Shown: positions 60,901 to 64,000 of the stretch, one piece after another
How positions within the stretch are numbered: the first letter of the stretch is position 1
Layout of the letters: every line of letters starts with the position of its first letter
Origin: Carposina sasakii
Taxonomy: Eukaryota; Arthropoda; Insecta; Lepidoptera; Carposinidae
NCBI GenBank assembly: GCA_014607495.2
Contig: CP053148.1
Coordinates: 9,176,001-9,240,000, forward strand
Reading direction: 5' to 3'
DNA: 64,000 bases
The notes under the pieces: generated by a model
Seen by the model: only the letters and a program-made list of their open reading frames with translations
Told to the model about the DNA's origin: nothing
The model's database searches: none
Made by a program: the position numbers and the translations under genes

Positions 60901-62066
60901 AAGCAACTCCAAACTATTAAACGTGGTTGTATTTTGACCACCATTTTCGGAGATAAATACTAACATCTATAAAATCTCAAGCCTTTCATTTGTTTACACT
61001 CATTTATTTAGGTCAGCTAGTATGTGTTATCTACACACATGATTATTTTAGGTATATCTACCAAATGATTAAAAGGTTCGAAATTATCGTAAGTAAGAAA
61101 TTATTTTCAACACAATCTACAAATGAATTGATTTATGCATTACCAATATATCTATGAGATGTTCTTTTTATACGCATCTATCCATTATTAAGTTGGTTTG
61201 ACTGTTTTTAGTATGTAGCTTGCAGAACACGGTATTTACGTTATTTAGTTCAAAGATTGCAAATTAAGTAGATAGGGTGAAGATCGTCGAAGCAATCAAC
61301 TCAGTGCGGCGAGTAGGTGAAGGTCAGCAAAGATTCCAGTGTGCTTTATTGATAGTTACAACTCTCCCATGCCGAGAAACTTTCAATTTCGACTGCATTT
61401 GCGGCCATCGGGTGATGTAATCCCATCTGGGCCGCGCTGCGGACTGTGCGACCTACATGTGAGTCGCGAATGCGCCTTGTCTAGAGCCAAAATTATACAC
61501 GAGAGACACCTTCTGGTACCTTACAAATAGGGAGAACTAATAAATAAATAATATAAAGATAACTCACCTTCAAGCTTCATGCCAACGTCAAGGCATTTCT
61601 GGAATCGGCAAAATGGACAGCGCTTACGCTGCGTTTTGTCGATGTGACAAGCGCGTTCTGCAACGCATGTGTACACTTTCTTGTTCTGAACGGTTCTCTT
61701 GAAAAATCCTTTACAAGATTCACAAGTCAGCAATCCATAGTGGTATCCGCTAACTTTATCCCCGCAGACCGGACATAGCTCCTCAATCACATCCTTTGTG
61801 TCGGTCTGGTCACACACTGTGCCAGCAGTGGGTAAGTATCCACCGGGTTCACCACCAGCGCCTGCTGGAAATAAATATGATGCATCCAAATTGGCGTATC
61901 CAAATGATTGTTGGTCAGGCCCACATTGGTACGCTGCACCTTGGGGCACGTACTGCTGCGAGGCACCTGAAGGGCCCCCACCAGAACCTGAACCTTCAGG
62001 TCCTGGACTAAGATCAAATGGGGACATGTTGAGGGACATGAGGCCTGTCTGCTGGTCCATCGTCAT
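45800..62066 (-). CDS. ftz-f1: nuclear receptor FTZ-F1 (NR5A), complete coding region
   Basis: Coding exons, in transcript order, are 62066-61568, 51961-51339, 46799-46541, 46344-46244 and 45946-45800, all GT-AG, giving 542 residues. FTZ-F1 is an orphan-type nuclear receptor that binds as a monomer to YCAAGGYCR sites. In insects it is the competence factor that follows ecdysone pulses and also a cofactor of Ftz. Visible parts: acidic/Gly-rich N-terminus; two Cys4 zinc fingers (Cys 98, 101, 115, 118 and 134, 140, 150, 153) with P box CESCKG; Ftz-F1 box from 167 ([20 protein letters not shown]); hinge with [20 protein letters not shown]; ligand-binding domain from about 307 ([10 protein letters not shown]); AF-2 helix [11 protein letters not shown] at the end. 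The hinge and ligand-binding domain separate it from the paralogue Hr39. An in-frame TGA at 62114-62112 makes ATG 62066 the start of this isoform; others may begin outside the window. Confidence 0.95.
46244..46344 (-). CDS. ftz-f1: ftz-f1 coding exon 4
   Basis: Acceptor TTTTCAG, donor CAG|GTAAGA; completes a split codon and adds 33 more. Encodes [20 protein letters not shown] and [13 protein letters not shown], helices 9-10 of the ligand-binding domain. Confidence 0.93.
46541..46799 (-). CDS. ftz-f1: ftz-f1 coding exon 3
   Basis: Acceptor TTCCAG, donor CCAG|GTGGGT; 86 codons plus one base. Encodes [20 protein letters not shown] and [20 protein letters not shown], the core of the ligand-binding domain including the nuclear-receptor signature region. 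Confidence 0.95.
48251..48802. repeat. 550-bp near-perfect inverted repeat (long hairpin) in ftz-f1 intron
   Basis: The left arm (about 48251-48529) and right arm (about 48552-48802) pair along nearly their whole length around a loop of about 22 bases. Outer pair GTTTCTTGAAGCGTACC / GGTACGCTTCAAGAAAC; inner pair CTGAACAGTCGGGATCCATT / AATGGATTCTGACTGTTCAG. The left arm has an extra block of about 35 bases (ending TTAGATGTCCG) that would bulge. It is either a fold-back transposon or a hairpin-RNA locus. Transcription of the intron would give a long double-stranded stem. Confidence 0.9.
49029..49206 (+). repeat. dispersed repeat family C, copy 2
   Basis: Near-identical to 20409-20595, with small indels (an extra TTTAGTG and a shorter CATACATA run). 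The minus frame over it is spurious. Confidence 0.7.
51339..51961 (-). CDS. ftz-f1: ftz-f1 coding exon 2
   Basis: Acceptor TTATTGCAG, donor AAAG|GTGAAT; its first two bases complete an Ala codon. Encodes the Ftz-F1 box, the hinge with a Pro/Gln/Ala-rich stretch ([14 protein letters not shown]), then [20 protein letters not shown] and [20 protein letters not shown], the first helices of the ligand-binding domain. Confidence 0.95.
51962..61567 (-). other. ftz-f1: ftz-f1 intron 1
   Basis: 9.6-kb intron between the zinc fingers and the Ftz-F1 box. Almost free of recognisable transposons apart from the palindromic MITE at 58158-58450. GC-richer islands occur at about 56900-57070 and 60140-60230. 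Long conserved introns of developmental regulators often carry enhancers; none can be identified by eye. Confidence 0.8.
58158..58450. mobile_element. palindromic MITE, copy 2 (ftz-f1 intron 1)
   Basis: Left end GATGAATTTGGTGAGAGCGA, right end TCGCTCTCATCAAATTCGGT. Inner TAACTAGGCAAGGC / TTTATCTAGTTATTA arms are inverted. Homologous to 25157-25476 end to end. Confidence 0.8.
61568..62066 (-). CDS. ftz-f1: ftz-f1 coding exon 1 (zinc fingers)
   Basis: ATG at 62066 gives [20 protein letters not shown]; donor GAAG|GTGAGT after residue 166 plus one base. Contains both zinc fingers ([20 protein letters not shown] onward to [14 protein letters not shown]). A longer frame to 62078 would need a GTG start and is not used. 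Confidence 0.95.
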
Positions 62067-62700
62067 GCTCGGCCGCACAGGGCGGCTTTTAACAATACCG
62101 AAGGCGGTTCTTCACCACCACAATATACCGGTCACTCAGTCACAGAGTTCACTAGCGGTCTAACCGCAACACTATTTGCCGCTCGGGGGCTGCACCTGCT
62201 CAAGCACTATATTTTGTGACACATTAATCCAGCACATGTTGTCCTATCCGATTGTGATGTAAAATACTTCTGGCGCCGGGCGCCAACATGGACACACTTT
62301 TTCGACAATTGTTTGGACAAGTTTACGATCGCGTAGTCTATGGTGATATGCAGCGGCAACGCGTGCCGCCCGAGAGACGTTTCGCGATCGACTAGCGGCC
62401 GGCCGGCGACGGCGGCGCGCGTGCCGGCGCCTCCCGCATGCGCGCCCCGCTGCCACCCGCGAGCCCCCGCCCGCTCGCACAATGGAAAACGATTAGGAGC
62501 CCATGTAATAAGTGAAAGTGAGTCGGTGACCCACTTTCCCGCGATCCAGGTCTATGTTAGTGCGCGTTCGCGCGGTTGCGCCACCGTGCGGGCGGTGGAG
62601 GGCGCGGGGGGCGGCCCACTGACCCAGTTGCGCGCAGTGCCGCAGCAGGGCAGGGTTGCCGCGTGTTTATGTTCGCTAAACGTTCGCTGTCGCTGAGTAA
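62067..62700 (-). promoter_or_regulatory. ftz-f1: ftz-f1 leader and GC-rich promoter region
   Basis: Directly upstream of the first coding exon. The 62270-62660 part is very rich in CG dinucleotides (GGCCGGCCGGCGACGGCGGC), unlike the rest of the window. I see no strong splice acceptor between 62112 and 62066, so transcripts probably start upstream in this same block. The exact start and any hormone-response sites cannot be fixed by eye. Confidence 0.45.
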
Positions 62701-64000
62701 ACGTAGATACTAATGAAGTATCGTAGCGTCGCAGGCGCAACTAAAGAGCCGACTCTCCTACTCTAAACTAATGCACAATGCTAACTTTTAAACATACAAT
62801 TACCGTTTATCTGTCTCTAACTCCACTTAAGCAACTGGTAACAATTTACCTACTTATGTTTATTTGTATCTATGTTAGAACCATCCATTTTGGCCATAGA
62901 AACAGAATGAAGTTAGAACATAAACGTACATAATGTAGTTAGAATGTTCCTATTATTACTTTAATTTGACCAAAGAAAAAGTTTTCAACGGCAGAACGAT
63001 TACAAAGGTTCTGCGACTTTCTACAATATAGTCGTAAACCTAAAGATCCATTAAAAGGCCCGTTCCCGTTACGGTCTCCTTTGGACAAAACCATGGCCGG
63101 CTCACGAAACCTAAGACAAAAGTTCAGTCAACAAAAAGACCCTATTATTTAGTAACAAAAGGTTTTATTTGCTACTATAAAACCAAAACTATATATTATT
63201 ACAAATAACTGTAATAACTACTGTATCAATAAGTATATAGGTAATAAAAAATATATTTTATTTCATATTGTTTTATTGGTATTATAGCAATACACACTTG
63301 TAGATTGTGTACGCCACCCGTAAGTTACTACTTACCTACCCCATCGGCATAATCGTGTGCGATGGAAACTCCCTACAATCAAAAGTCAAGTATCATATAA
63401 AGTTGATAATTCGGTGATCCTGATCAGAGTGATCTATTCTTAAAGTAATAGGTAAAGACTTTGTATTTTGCAAGTACCTACTTGTAAACATTTAGGTATT
63501 ACTAATTGTATTAACAGCGTTTTTGTTATATCTAATCGTTGCATTTTTAGGCGTCTTTCAATATCTCAAGCTAAATTAAAGATCTTGACCTGGATTTGGG
63601 CAAAATCAGTCAACAGGTCACGAACGAGTGACTGTCTGCAAGCCTTGTGCCAGCTCCGGCGCACTGTTATATGCGAATTACACATGGTAGGTTGGCGATC
63701 CAAATCTTATCAACAAAATACAATTTTTGTTACTAGTGCAGAGAAAATATTAAATTAGATCTATGATAAATAATAAATAGCTTTTGTCAATAAGATAAAA
63801 TCTGTCCATGACATTTGCGTTTTCACCAATAAAAACTTACACAAACCGCAAGAGTAGGCAAAGATGCCAATCATCAAAAGAATCCATATAGGTCAAAACT
63901 TATTGCACAAGATTATGCAATGATGAAAAACCTTTCGGTACCAAACCACAAAGATGACAACGCCAAAGAAAGCACGCATGGTAGACGTACAATGAGTCAA
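62701..64000. other. ftz-f1 upstream flank; no gene seen
   Basis: AT-rich DNA with no clear repeat. A plus frame of 96 codons at 63468-63758 has no motif. Upstream exons of other ftz-f1 isoforms may lie beyond the window. Confidence 0.3.

Noticed and set aside
61521..62078. ftz-f1 frame read from a GTG at 62078 through to 61521
   Set aside because: GTG is not a normal animal start, the ATG at 62066 is in frame, and the last residues past 61568 are intron after a GTGAGT donor.

Overview
The window is animal nuclear DNA, almost certainly from a moth or butterfly (Lepidoptera). Genes are split by GT-AG introns, the background is AT-rich, and the repeats are the lepidopteran set: Helitrons beginning TC and ending CTAG, tRNA-derived SINEs, RTE-type LINE pieces, hAT, mariner and P-like DNA transposons, and many small inverted-repeat elements. 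There are no bacterial operons, CRISPR arrays or rRNA genes.

Two genes are complete and can be rebuilt exon by exon. (1) HSD17B10/scully, plus strand, 15389-25100: six coding exons, 254 residues, a mitochondrial short-chain dehydrogenase. Its first coding exon supplies only three codons and its last intron (6.9 kb) is packed with transposons. (2) ftz-f1 (NR5A nuclear receptor), minus strand, 62066-45800: five coding exons, 542 residues, with a complete zinc-finger domain, Ftz-F1 box, ligand-binding domain and AF-2 helix. Three partial or uncertain genes lie on the minus strand: the start of a Tudor-domain protein running off the left edge (323-1), the first exon of a secreted coiled-coil protein (3725-3287), and a possible terminal exon with a 5-kb 3' UTR (about 37850-32810).

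Layout. 0-15 kb: gene ends set in dense nested repeats (hAT at 1025-1419 and 3953-5553, a Helitron tandem-repeat tail at 2664-3260, RTE pieces at 8670-9304 and 10620-12760). 15.4-25.1 kb: HSD17B10, with a SINE, Helitrons, a nested hAT (18745-19910) and a second Helitron tandem array (to about 22508) in its introns. 25-33 kb: a mobile-element block containing a hAT with a LINE inside, a fold-back element, and a mariner split by a 2.8-kb P-like element that carries a THAP zinc-finger exon. 32.8-37.8 kb: a stretch free of recognisable transposons, read as a long 3' UTR. 38-43 kb: a Helitron with a helicase remnant, an RTE remnant and a mariner-like MITE. 43-45.8 kb: AT-rich, no gene seen. 45.8-62.1 kb: ftz-f1, whose long introns are nearly free of transposons but hold a striking 550-bp inverted repeat (48251-48802). 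62.1-64 kb: GC-rich ftz-f1 leader/promoter region and unassigned DNA.

The two main genes are not functionally linked: HSD17B10 is a housekeeping mitochondrial enzyme and ftz-f1 an ecdysone-cascade transcription factor. The most interesting items are the P-like element caught inside a mariner with clean target-site duplications, the intronic long hairpin of ftz-f1, the transposon-free putative 3' UTR, and two unit-for-unit homologous Helitron tandem arrays. All coordinates come from reading the sequence by eye; no alignment or database search was run.
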